A program made the translations under genes and the position numbers. From positions 1-16,055 of the forward strand of contig JAEWCT010000058.1 in NCBI GenBank assembly GCA_023390485.1: a stretch of 16,055 nucleotides of DNA. Direction: 5' to 3'. Source of the DNA: Pseudomonadota bacterium. Its GTDB lineage: Bacteria; Pseudomonadota; Alphaproteobacteria; Rhizobiales; Hyphomicrobiaceae. The notes under the pieces are model-generated. The model was given only the letters and a program-made list of their open reading frames with translations, was not told the DNA's origin and did no database searches. Shown piece after piece: positions 8,617 through 14,809 of the stretch. Within the stretch, counting starts at the first letter, position 1, and each line of letters starts with the position of its first letter.

Positions 8617-8728
8617 ATAAGGCGTTATGGGGCGTCGCTGGGCCACTTCAGAGTCGGACAGGATTTGCAAAGCTAGGCCACAAATGAGCGCGCAGGGGAA
8701 CAGTCTCCCGACAAAGGAGGCCGGATCA

Positions 8729-8833
8729 ATGCGCGCGTGTTGTTCGGATGCAACATGTATCCGCCCAGCACTGATGCTCCGACCCCACAGGGCGGAGACT
8801 GACGGCCAAGCCGACCCGTCCGGCAAGGCCTAG
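8729..8833 (+). CDS. Possible Cys-rich 34-aa leader peptide upstream of carD
   Basis: ATG at 8729 lies 8 nt after AAAGGAGG (8713-8720), one of the strongest Shine-Dalgarno sequences in the window. The ORF encodes 34 residues beginning MRACCSDATC, with three Cys in the first ten codons, and ends with TAG at 8831, 22 nt before the carD ATG. Inside it, CTCCG-A-CCC (8777-8785) and GGG-CGGAG (8790-8797) form an 8-bp hairpin with one bulge. It has no signal peptide or recognisable domain. A leader peptide or translationally coupled upstream ORF controlling carD is one reading; an unrelated small protein, or chance, is the alternative. carD itself has only a weak ribosome binding site, which would suit coupling. 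Confidence 0.42.
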   Translation: MRACCSDATCIRPALMLRPHRAETDGQADPSGKA

Positions 8834-8855
8834 TATGCGAGAGTGAGAGATCGAT

Positions 8856-9875
8856 ATGGCTCAGAAGAAAAAAGCTCCGGTCGCCCCCAAGTCCGCAGCA
8901 AAGACTGTCGCGCGCAAACCCATTCCTCTGAAGGCCAGCCCGAGCGCGAGCAAGGTCGGCGCAGCCAAGCATCCCGTCAAGCCGAAGGCGGAAGCTCCTG
9001 TCAAGGCGACGAAGGTCGTTCATCCGCCTGTCGCCAAGCCGGCAAAGAAATCAGTTCCTGTAACAGCTGCTCCGGTCAAGCCGGCGGCTAAGATCGAGGC
9101 TGCCCCCGCTTTGAAAAAACCTCTCGGCGCGTCGCCAGCAACTGCCCATCTCGCCGCTAAGGCCGCACCCGCGCCGCAGCGCACTGTCGCCGTTCCGGCA
9201 AACGCGCACAAAGCGGCGAGTCAGAAGCTCACGGCCCCGGTCGCGCCCGCTCAGCAGCCCGTCACGCCGAAGGCGATTGCCGAGAAGGCTGCCGCTGCCC
9301 GCCAGATTCTCGCCGTGCAGAAGAAGCCGGTCAGCCAGCGTCACGGTTTCAAGGCCAACGAGTTCGTCGTCTATCCCGCTCACGGCGTCGGCCGTATCGT
9401 CGGCATCGAGGAGCAGGAAATCGCCGGCATGTCGCTCGAGCTCTTTGTCATCACGTTCGACAAGGAGAAGCTGACGTTGCGCGTACCGACCGGCAAGCTT
9501 GCAAGCGTCGGAATGCGCAAGCTCGCTGACGAAGGCCTCGTTAAAAAGGCCATGGAAACGCTGAAGGGCCGTGCGCGCATCAAGCGCACGATGTGGAGCC
9601 GCCGGGCGCAGGAATACGTCGCCAAGATCAACTCCGGTGATTTGATTGCCATCGCCGAAGTCGTCCGCGACCTCTATCGCTCCGAAGCTCAGCCCGAGCA
9701 GTCGTATTCCGAACGGCAGCTCTATGAGGATGCACTCGACCGCATGGCGCGCGAGCTGGCGGCCGTCGAGAAGCTCGACGAGCGCGGCGCAGTTCAGAGG
9801 ATCACCGAGATCCTCGCGAAGAGCGCCAAGGGTCGCCGGTTGGCGGACGGCGAGTCGGTCGGCGAAGCTGCCTGA
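8856..9875 (+). CDS. carD: CarD/CdnL-type RNA polymerase-binding regulator with long AKP-rich N-terminal tail
   Basis: A 339-residue protein. The C-terminal half, about residues 160-325, is a CarD_CdnL_TRCF domain: FVVYPAHGVGRIVGIEEQ around residue 173, FVITFDKEKLTLRVPTGK, then helices with RRAQEYVAKINSGDL and an LYEDALDRMA segment. Family members bind the RNA polymerase beta subunit and stabilise open complexes, notably at rRNA promoters; Caulobacter CdnL is the studied alphaproteobacterial example. The first 150 or so residues are Lys/Ala/Pro/Val-rich (KKKAPVAPKSAAKTVARK and similar), like a histone H1 tail, and roughly double the usual alphaproteobacterial length. The start at 8856 gives the canonical MAQKKK opening; the SD is only GAGAG-like. 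A strong terminator follows at 9905-9940, so carD ends its transcription unit. Confidence 0.92.
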   Translation: MAQKKKAPVAPKSAAKTVARKPIPLKASPSASKVGAAKHPVKPKAEAPVKATKVVHPPVAKPAKKSVPVTAAPVKPAAKIEAAPALKKPLGASPATAHLAAKAAPAPQRTVAVPANAHKAASQKLTAPVAPAQQPVTPKAIAEKAAAARQILAVQKKPVSQRHGFKANEFVVYPAHGVGRIVGIEEQEIAGMSLELFVITFDKEKLTLRVPTGKLASVGMRKLADEGLVKKAMETLKGRARIKRTMWSRRAQEYVAKINSGDLIAIAEVVRDLYRSEAQPEQSYSERQLYEDALDRMARELAAVEKLDERGAVQRITEILAKSAKGRRLADGESVGEAA

Positions 9876-9904
9876 GGCGCATCGCTGACGCTATGAAGAT
9901 CACC

Positions 9905-9950
9905 GCGCCCGGTTCCGCACCTTTCGGCGGAGCCGGGCGCAAATCTTTTC
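9905..9950 (+). terminator. Strong intrinsic terminator after carD
   Basis: GCGCCCGGTTCCGC (9905-9918) pairs with GCGGAGCCGGGCGC (9927-9940) over 14 bp with a single G-U, an 8-nt loop, then AAATCTTTTC. It starts 29 nt after the carD stop. The minus-strand nuclease-like gene ends just beyond it at 9963, so the hairpin may work in both directions. Confidence 0.8.
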
Positions 9951-9962
9951 AGGGCTCGAAGT

Positions 9963-10871
9963 TCAGATCGGATCGGCCGGTAGCCGTACCGGTTGGATTG
10001 GGTTCGGGCTTATCGGATTTCGCTCGCTGACATTGGCAGGCGCATCCGGCGCTTCCGGCATGTCGATCTGAGATGGATCGGCGATATTAATCATCGGGCC
10101 GTTCCGCCGCTCGATCCACCCACGCAACACGACTGTCTTGCCAGTAAGGCTGTCGAGCGAACGATCGAATGCGACGTTTGCGGCGAGAACTTTCTTGCTA
10201 ATCCGAGCTGTGAAATCCGACTGCCACTCGTTGCTGAAGTTGAGGTACGTCGCGCTCTTCGTGCGACCGACGGAAACGACCTTACCAGTCACCCGCACGT
10301 ACTTGCCGCGCAGCTTCATCAGCTCGCTCGCATGGTCCGCAGGGAACGTGCGATAGACGCCGTTGCTCCATAGCCCCAGACGCTTCTGCTGCGCCTCCGC
10401 CTCGTGAGCAAGAAGCTCACGCGCGCATGCAAAGCTTTCGGGAAGCCCATAGGCGCGCGCGTAGCCGTTCGCGAGCAGAGTACCTTGCACCCAGTCTTGC
10501 CGCCCGCGGTCGGCCAGAAAAACCTGCGCCAGCGTGCGCCCATAGCGATCGGTGCGCCGGCCGGTAAATGCGAGCTTGATCTTCTTTGCAAGCACGAGAT
10601 CCGAGAGCGCCTTGATGGTGTCAAGTTCCGGAGGCCACGCGCCGGCCGCGGCATTGGCGTCACGGGCTCGGGGCGCCAGGGCGCCGATGAGCCGAACGGC
10701 CTTACCATCATCTAGAATGATGGTTTCGCCGTCGACGACACGCGTCACGGTTCGAATGGGGCCGGGCTCTAGGGTGCACGGTGTAGGAGACGCAGCGGGT
10801 TGTGCCATAACGCAAGGCGGAACAAGCAGCCCCACCGCGCCGAACACATATGCCGCCCATCGCCTCGCCAT
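9963..10871 (-). CDS. Exported thermonuclease-family (SNase-like) protein with altered active site
   Basis: A 302-residue protein with a Sec signal peptide (cut after about residue 23, VMA|Q). Residues about 38-170 form a staphylococcal nuclease-like domain: TRVVDGETIIL, VRLIGALAPR, TDRYGRTLAQVFL, and the C-terminal LAHEAEAQQKRLGLW typical of the family. Aligned to S. aureus nuclease, Arg35 is Arg60 and Arg87 is Arg112. However, Glu43 (proposed general base) is Arg68, Asp40 is Leu65 and Asp21 is Glu49. Calcium-dependent cleavage as in SNase is therefore doubtful. Residues about 185-275 look like a second beta-rich, OB-like domain (KYVRVTGKVVSVG, LTGKTVVLRGWIERRNGPMINI). The start codon has no clear ribosome binding site. 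The porin gene, same strand, ends 88 nt upstream. A binding-only periplasmic role is inferred. Confidence 0.8.
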   Translation of the reverse strand: MARRWAAYVFGAVGLLVPPCVMAQPAASPTPCTLEPGPIRTVTRVVDGETIILDDGKAVRLIGALAPRARDANAAAGAWPPELDTIKALSDLVLAKKIKLAFTGRRTDRYGRTLAQVFLADRGRQDWVQGTLLANGYARAYGLPESFACARELLAHEAEAQQKRLGLWSNGVYRTFPADHASELMKLRGKYVRVTGKVVSVGRTKSATYLNFSNEWQSDFTARISKKVLAANVAFDRSLDSLTGKTVVLRGWIERRNGPMINIADPSQIDMPEAPDAPANVSERNPISPNPIQPVRLPADPI

Positions 10872-10959
10872 GCGGAATAGAAATCATAAGCGGCGCCCCG
10901 CGCCAAGAACGACGACCGAGTTGGCGGACAACTTCAGTTTTGATCGCGCTTTCGAGCGC

Positions 10960-11661
10960 TCAGAAGCGGTGGACGAAGCCGAAGCTGAACTTATCCATCG
11001 AGGCTTCCACCTCGTCGTGGCCGGCTGGCAGTGAATCAAAGCTCGCGCTGGAGAACTCGACGCGCCGATATTCGAAGCGCAGACTGTTACTATCGCTCCA
11101 AAGATACTCAATGCCGCCGCCCTCAGTCCATCCGGACAGCATATTGGAATCGCTGGCGCCGAGAGAGCCATTCCTGACTTCCAAATTGGCGAAGGCGTAG
11201 CCGCCGGTCGCGTAGATCAGGGTGCGATCCCACAACAAATACCCCACCCTGCCACCGACCGAGCCGTCGAAATCGACGTGGCCTTTGAATCCGGAGATGC
11301 CGTCTATGCGGGAGCTGTCGCCATACAGAAAATCGTAGCTCAAATCGGCAGTAGGTCCGAAAATGAAGTCATTGTAGCGGAAATCGTATCCGCCTGCGGC
11401 TCCGAGCGTAATGCCGTCAGCGTCTCTCAGCCGGCCGCCACTGGTGCTGAATGATAGGGTGTTATAGCCGAGCGACGGTTTCCAGTAGTAACCTTCCCAG
11501 GACGACGGGAGCGGCTTTTCGACATAGTTCGGCACGATGAGGTTATAGGGGCTGCTCAGATGGCCGATGGGTTTCACTTCATCCGGAAGGCTCTGCGCCA
11601 TTGCAACGCCTGGCAGTGACAATAACGGCGCCACGGCCAACGCAGACAAAATCATTCTCAT
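10960..11661 (-). CDS. Outer-membrane beta-barrel protein (Omp25/31-like porin family)
   Basis: A 233-residue protein. The ATG at 11661 is chosen because GAGGGG lies 9 nt upstream and the protein then begins with a clean signal peptide (MRMILSALAVAPLL..., cut after VAMA at residue 22). The longer frame upstream to 11802 would put a non-signal stretch first. The mature part is a run of amphipathic strands with Gly/aromatic alternation (GYYWKPSLGYNTLSF, GAAGGYDFRYNDFIFGP, YATGGYAFANLEV, LRFEYRRVEF) and ends FSFGFVHRF, with the terminal Phe expected for BAM-assembled barrels. This matches the eight-stranded surface-antigen family common in Rhizobiales. Function is probably structural or adhesive; no substrate can be inferred. 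Confidence 0.87.
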   Translation of the reverse strand: MRMILSALAVAPLLSLPGVAMAQSLPDEVKPIGHLSSPYNLIVPNYVEKPLPSSWEGYYWKPSLGYNTLSFSTSGGRLRDADGITLGAAGGYDFRYNDFIFGPTADLSYDFLYGDSSRIDGISGFKGHVDFDGSVGGRVGYLLWDRTLIYATGGYAFANLEVRNGSLGASDSNMLSGWTEGGGIEYLWSDSNSLRFEYRRVEFSSASFDSLPAGHDEVEASMDKFSFGFVHRF

Positions 11662-11840
11662 CAGAGTATTCCCCTCACGTCTCAGCCTCGGACCAACACC
11701 GCGATGCGGCGTCAAATTTGAAGGCCCTATCCGGTGAGACACAGTCTGGCGCACAGCGCGTCTATCCCCACCCGCCAGCGGAGTTTTCCGCAGCAGGACC
11801 ATACTCTCGGCTAGGTTAAGTATTTTGAAAAGGAGGCATT

Positions 11841-12008
11841 TTGAGCATTTCGCATCTTCGTTGCGAGCGTGGCCGAAGAGCCTTCACCGCGGCCGGCATG
11901 CTCTTGCTTGCGGCGGCCTTTGGTGTAGCAGTGGAGGCGCGAGCGCCAACAATGTGGCGGCGAGCGGCCTTCATCCCAGAGCCCGTATTCGCCTACGCCA
12001 AGACATGA
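11841..12008 (+). CDS. Possible 55-aa exported or membrane peptide
   Basis: A TTG codon at 11841 follows AAGGAGG (11830-11836) by 4 nt, and the frame runs 55 codons to TGA at 12006. The product begins MSISHLRCERGRRAF, then has a hydrophobic stretch (TAAGMLLLAAAFGVAVEA, residues about 16-33) and a short tail ending EPVFAYAKT. Basic residues followed by a hydrophobic core and ARA suggest a signal peptide or single membrane segment. I do not recognise it. The non-ATG start and slightly short spacing keep this tentative. It is divergent from the porin gene. Confidence 0.42.
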   Translation: MSISHLRCERGRRAFTAAGMLLLAAAFGVAVEARAPTMWRRAAFIPEPVFAYAKT

Positions 12009-12133
12009 AACCGTAGTAAGGCTCGCTTTTGCGGCCTGCCAAATGCGGCTCCTGCCTAAGGCCGCCAAAAACGGCATCGAGCCGCTGCGCGCCCAGAATT
12101 CGCCTGCCGTAAAATCGTCATGACCCCCCGCGC
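12009..12133. other. Intergenic, nothing recognised
   Basis: Between the small ORF and the tRNA promoter I see no gene. One inverted repeat, GCGGCCT (12031-12037) with AGGCCGC (12059-12065), has A/T runs on its outer sides but no terminal T-run on either strand. Confidence 0.4.
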
Positions 12134-12162
12134 TTGACCTGGAGCAAGGCGCACCGCATAGC
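12134..12162 (+). promoter_or_regulatory. Promoter candidate for tRNA-Arg
   Basis: CTTGACC with TTGACC at 12134-12139, a 17-nt spacer, then CATAGC at 12157-12162, about 60 nt before the tRNA. The -35 box is near consensus and the -10 box is moderate. Confidence 0.5.
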
Positions 12163-12221
12163 TTTCCGGCGCATTGCGGACGCGGTGCGACCGGCGAACC
12201 AAAGCCGGAAGGCTTGGGCCC

Positions 12222-12298
<77 letters not shown>

Positions 12299-12319
12299 CG
12301 CCCAAACAAATGCGAGGCT

Positions 12320-12335
12320 CCCCGCCCGGGCGGGG
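12320..12335 (+). terminator. GC-rich hairpin after tRNA-Arg
   Basis: CCCCGC-CCGG-GCGGGG is a perfect palindrome 22 nt after the tRNA, followed by TCTCTCC, a weak U-rich tail. It probably ends or trims the tRNA transcript. Confidence 0.5.
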
Positions 12336-12576
12336 TCTCTCCGAGCCTTCGCCGTGTGTGTAGTCCTGGCCAGGACGGCCTTTCAAGCGCGTGATGCTTA
12401 TGGCTAGCCGGTGCCGGCCCGCAGTAGCTCCTGCGTGCCGTAGTGGAGTCGATCCAGCGCAGAACTTCCAGCTTCTCGACATTCTCCGACGTAATGGCCG
12501 GATTTTATATACAAAAGTCTCAAATTGGATATAAGTCTAGTTCTAGCCAGTGACTTGCTTCCAGGAGGCGGCGGGC
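12336..12576. other. Island left flank, no gene assigned
   Basis: A 241-nt stretch before the acyltransferase. It becomes AT-rich at 12501-12535 (TTTTATATACAAAAG, GGATATAAG), where TATAAG at 12530-12535 could be the -10 element for the acyltransferase, but no good -35 is visible. Minus-strand frames near 12400-12490 are open over short distances and match nothing I recognise. Confidence 0.35.
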
Positions 12577-13689
12577 TTGAAGCTACTGTCCGAGCAGCAA
12601 GCGTCTACCATTGCTCGCTCCGATGCAGAGTTCAGGAGCGCTCTTCACATCCCATCACTCGATGGTATTCGCGCACTGAGCTTCACTCTGGTTTTCCTCG
12701 GCCATGCCGGTCTCAACGACGTCATCCCTGCCGGATTTGGAGTGACAGTATTTTTCTTTCTATCCGGATACTTGATCACGACACTACTGCGTGTGGAGTT
12801 TGAAAAGACGAAGACAATCTCTCTTCGTAAGTTCTATCTGCGCAGAGCTCTGAGAATACTTCCACCCTTCTACCTCGTCCTCCTCATCGCATTCCTCGCG
12901 TCATTGGCCAAAGTCGTGCCTCCCCCGCTCGAGCCTGCCTCGATGCTGGCATTGCTGCTGAATTACTCAAACTACTACATCGCCGAATACGGTCATCAAG
13001 GGTTTCTGATGGGCACAGGGGTCTATTGGTCCCTCGCGGTCGAGGAACACTTCTACCTGGTGTTCCCCTGTCTGCTCCGGTTGATGTTTCGATACACAAC
13101 AGAGCGGTGGAAAGTGGCCCTCTATTTGCTCGCTATTTGCGGTTTGACGCTGCTGTGGCGCTGCGATCTCTGGTTTTTGGGCGGAGCCACGGAGGAGCGT
13201 ATTCACGTCGCGACCGATACGCGCTTCGATTCATTGATCTTTGGAGCTTTATTGGCCGTCTACGGAAATCCGGCTTTGGATCAGACGAGGCTTTCGGACC
13301 GAACATGGAAATACCTACTGCTCCCGACGGGAGCCCTGGGACTGCTCGTCGGATTTGCCATAAGAGATCCGGGGTTCCGCGAAACGGCCCGATACACGCT
13401 TCAAGGACTGAGTCTAATTCCCATTTTCGTATGTGCGGTTCGCTATCCCAATTGGCTCTTCATGCGCTTCTTGAATCTGCGGCCGATCGTTTTCATCGGG
13501 GTGCTGTCGTATTCGTTATACTTGGTACACCTCTTCGTGCTCGGTACCGTGGACCTCCACTTTCGGGAAACAATCGGTGCCATAGACACTGCCGTAGTCA
13601 GCTTGGGACTTTCCATTCTGCTGGCATGGGGAATCTACATCGCAGTGGATAAGCCCTGCTCTAACCTTCGGCGACAACTGAGGGGTTAG
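12577..13689 (+). CDS. Acyltransferase 3 family membrane protein
   Basis: A 370-residue integral membrane acyltransferase of the OafA/OafB-like type (PF01757), which O-acylates sugars of LPS, exopolysaccharide or other glycans at the inner membrane. I chose TTG at 12577 because AGGAGG (12563-12568) is 8 nt upstream; GTG at 12550 is in frame but has no ribosome binding site. Seen: PSLDGIRAL with Arg32 and His43 in the R-x10-H pattern of the family, FFFLSGYLITTLL, FYLRRALRI around residues 86-94, VEEHFYLVFP from 155, and about ten hydrophobic segments to the end (LGLSILLAWGIYIAVDKP). It has no C-terminal SGNH domain. It is the only intact gene between the two tRNA-derived repeats, and its codon use looks less GC-rich than its neighbours. 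The modified substrate is unknown. Confidence 0.9.
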   Translation: MKLLSEQQASTIARSDAEFRSALHIPSLDGIRALSFTLVFLGHAGLNDVIPAGFGVTVFFFLSGYLITTLLRVEFEKTKTISLRKFYLRRALRILPPFYLVLLIAFLASLAKVVPPPLEPASMLALLLNYSNYYIAEYGHQGFLMGTGVYWSLAVEEHFYLVFPCLLRLMFRYTTERWKVALYLLAICGLTLLWRCDLWFLGGATEERIHVATDTRFDSLIFGALLAVYGNPALDQTRLSDRTWKYLLLPTGALGLLVGFAIRDPGFRETARYTLQGLSLIPIFVCAVRYPNWLFMRFLNLRPIVFIGVLSYSLYLVHLFVLGTVDLHFRETIGAIDTAVVSLGLSILLAWGIYIAVDKPCSNLRRQLRG

Positions 13690-13732
13690 CCGGCCGTCGT
13701 TGTTAACGATGAGAAGAAGTCCTCATTTCAGT

Positions 13733-13752
13733 TGCCGGGGTCGCCACGCCCA
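13733..13752. repeat. Putative attR: second copy of tRNA-Arg 3' end
   Basis: Identical over 20 bp to 12285-12304, and it includes the tRNA discriminator and CCA. No other part of a tRNA is present here, so it is a fragment, not a gene. It lies 43 nt after the acyltransferase stop. Confidence 0.72.
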
Positions 13753-13955
13753 TGCGCGGCGGCAAATCGTTCAAGACGATCGACGGTTTTTCGCCCTCCG
13801 ATGAGTCGGTTATCCCCTATTTTTTCAGCGCAATTGCGCGCTTGGCTGACATGGCCAAGTTCGGTAGGTATCTCACGGGAAAGACACCTTCCGCGCGCAG
13901 GTATGATGGGCAAATGCGCTCGTTATCACCCTTAAGGAGACCGGAGCACGAATGA
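13752..13955 (+). CDS. Hypothetical 67-aa protein overlapping the response regulator start
   Basis: An ATG at 13752 opens 67 codons (MRGGKSFKTIDGFSPSDESV... to LRRPEHE) ending in TGA at 13953-13955, which overlaps the regulator ATG as ATGA. The overlap is typical of translational coupling, and the codon pattern is not implausible. Against it: the start has no convincing ribosome binding site and lies on the last base of the putative att repeat, and I recognise no family. It may be the tail of a frame cut by island formation, or simply the regulator 5' leader. Confidence 0.3.
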   Translation: MRGGKSFKTIDGFSPSDESVIPYFFSAIARLADMAKFGRYLTGKTPSARRYDGQMRSLSPLRRPEHE

Positions 13956-14575
13956 CCGCCAAGATCGAGGTCACGATCGCCGATCAAAATCCGGTCGTAC
14001 GTGCAGGTCTGGAAGCGCTGATCGCACGCGATGGGCGCTTCACCGTCTGCGGAATCCACGCCACCGGCGAAGCGCTGATCAACGCGCTGAAAGCGAAGCC
14101 AGTCGAGATCGCGGTTATCGGCTGGACGCTGCCCGACATGACAGGCGGCGCCGTGCTCGCCCGCGTCAAACAGGAAAAATGGCAGACGCGGATCATCATC
14201 TACACCGGTGAGCGTTCGCACGACGTTCTACGTACGTCGATAAAGGGCGGTGCGTGGGGCTTCGTTTCGAAGACGGAAGATCCGCAAGTCTTGCTGGAAG
14301 CGGTTGTTTCGGTCGCGCGTGGCCGCTTGTCGCTGCCCTACGTCGATATTGACCTCCTGAATCACGATCCGCTGGAAGGCCTGACGGCACGCGAGCGTGA
14401 ACTGCTTGCTGCACTCGCGAATGGCTGGACCAACCTCCAGATTGCGGCGCGAACCGGCATTTCGCGTAATACAGTGAAATATCATCTGAAAAATTTGTAC
14501 GACAAACTCGGAGTGTCGAATCGCGCGATGGCTGTTGCACTGCACGTTTCGGTTAACCGTAATGAGCAACACTGA
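13952..14575 (+). CDS. LuxR/NarL-type response regulator with non-canonical receiver
   Basis: A 207-residue DNA-binding regulator with a receiver domain at about residues 5-122 and a LuxR helix-turn-helix at about 144-200 (LTARERELLAALANGWTNLQIA, GISRNTVKYHLKNLYDKLGVSNR). In the receiver, Asp11 of the acidic pair, Thr85 and Lys107 are kept, but the phospho-acceptor position in VIGWTLP is Gly57 where Asp is expected, and the second acidic residue is Gln12. Phosphorylation in the usual way therefore looks impossible. GGAG lies upstream (AAGGAGACCGGAGCACG). No histidine kinase is present nearby. It is on the same strand as sgaA, with 234 nt between, so control of sgaA or serine-cycle genes is a hypothesis based only on position. 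Confidence 0.9.
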   Translation: MTAKIEVTIADQNPVVRAGLEALIARDGRFTVCGIHATGEALINALKAKPVEIAVIGWTLPDMTGGAVLARVKQEKWQTRIIIYTGERSHDVLRTSIKGGAWGFVSKTEDPQVLLEAVVSVARGRLSLPYVDIDLLNHDPLEGLTARERELLAALANGWTNLQIAARTGISRNTVKYHLKNLYDKLGVSNRAMAVALHVSVNRNEQH

Positions 14576-14590
14576 GTGGGGCGCGAAACC

Positions 14591-14722
14591 TGCAGCAAAG
14601 TGCTGCACCGCAGCCAATGAGGTGGGTAGCAGCGGCTGCCCAACCGGGTGTTGATAGTTTTTCGTTCACACCGTCAGTGTCCGCCTGCTAGTTAAGACTA
14701 CGCCCGCATCTGCGATCGGGCG
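14591..14722 (+). promoter_or_regulatory. Inverted-repeat cluster between the regulator and sgaA
   Basis: Three dyads are visible: TGCAGCA-AAG-TGCTGCA (14591-14607), GGGTAGC-AGCG-GCTGCCC (14624-14641, with TTTTT about 16 nt later), and CGCCCG (14701-14706) with CGGGCG (14717-14722). Alternative pairings exist between GCTGC and GCAGC elements. The second may be the regulator's terminator; the first or third could be operators. TTCACA (14665) with TAGTTA (14689) at an 18-nt spacing is a weak promoter candidate for sgaA. Confidence 0.4.
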
Positions 14723-14809
14723 AAGGATCAGCAAAAGTATGCCGGAACGTCTCCCCTGCTGCGTCGGGGGCCGTCGGCTTGGCACAACGCAGCACGGAGG
14801 AACGCTTCT

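Larger units (their letters stand above)
8386..8728 (+). other. Intergenic region upstream of the carD small ORF
   Basis: No convincing protein gene is visible here. The first part is notably AT-rich compared with its surroundings and holds a promoter candidate (8407-8437). A dyad AACTG/CAGTT lies around 8519-8538. A hairpin at 8589-8611 with a short T-rich tail follows. The remainder, to 8713, shows nothing I can name. The in-frame ATG at 8627 lacks a ribosome binding site, so I do not extend the small ORF at 8729 upstream to it. Confidence 0.5.

Noticed and set aside
8627-8728. Upstream in-frame extension of the 34-aa ORF to an ATG at 8627
   Set aside because: No ribosome binding site at 8627, and the strong SD at 8713-8720 points to the ATG at 8729.
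12031-12065. Inverted repeat GCGGCCT / AGGCCGC downstream of the small ORF
   Set aside because: The T-run is on the wrong side of the stem for either strand, so it is not a convincing terminator.
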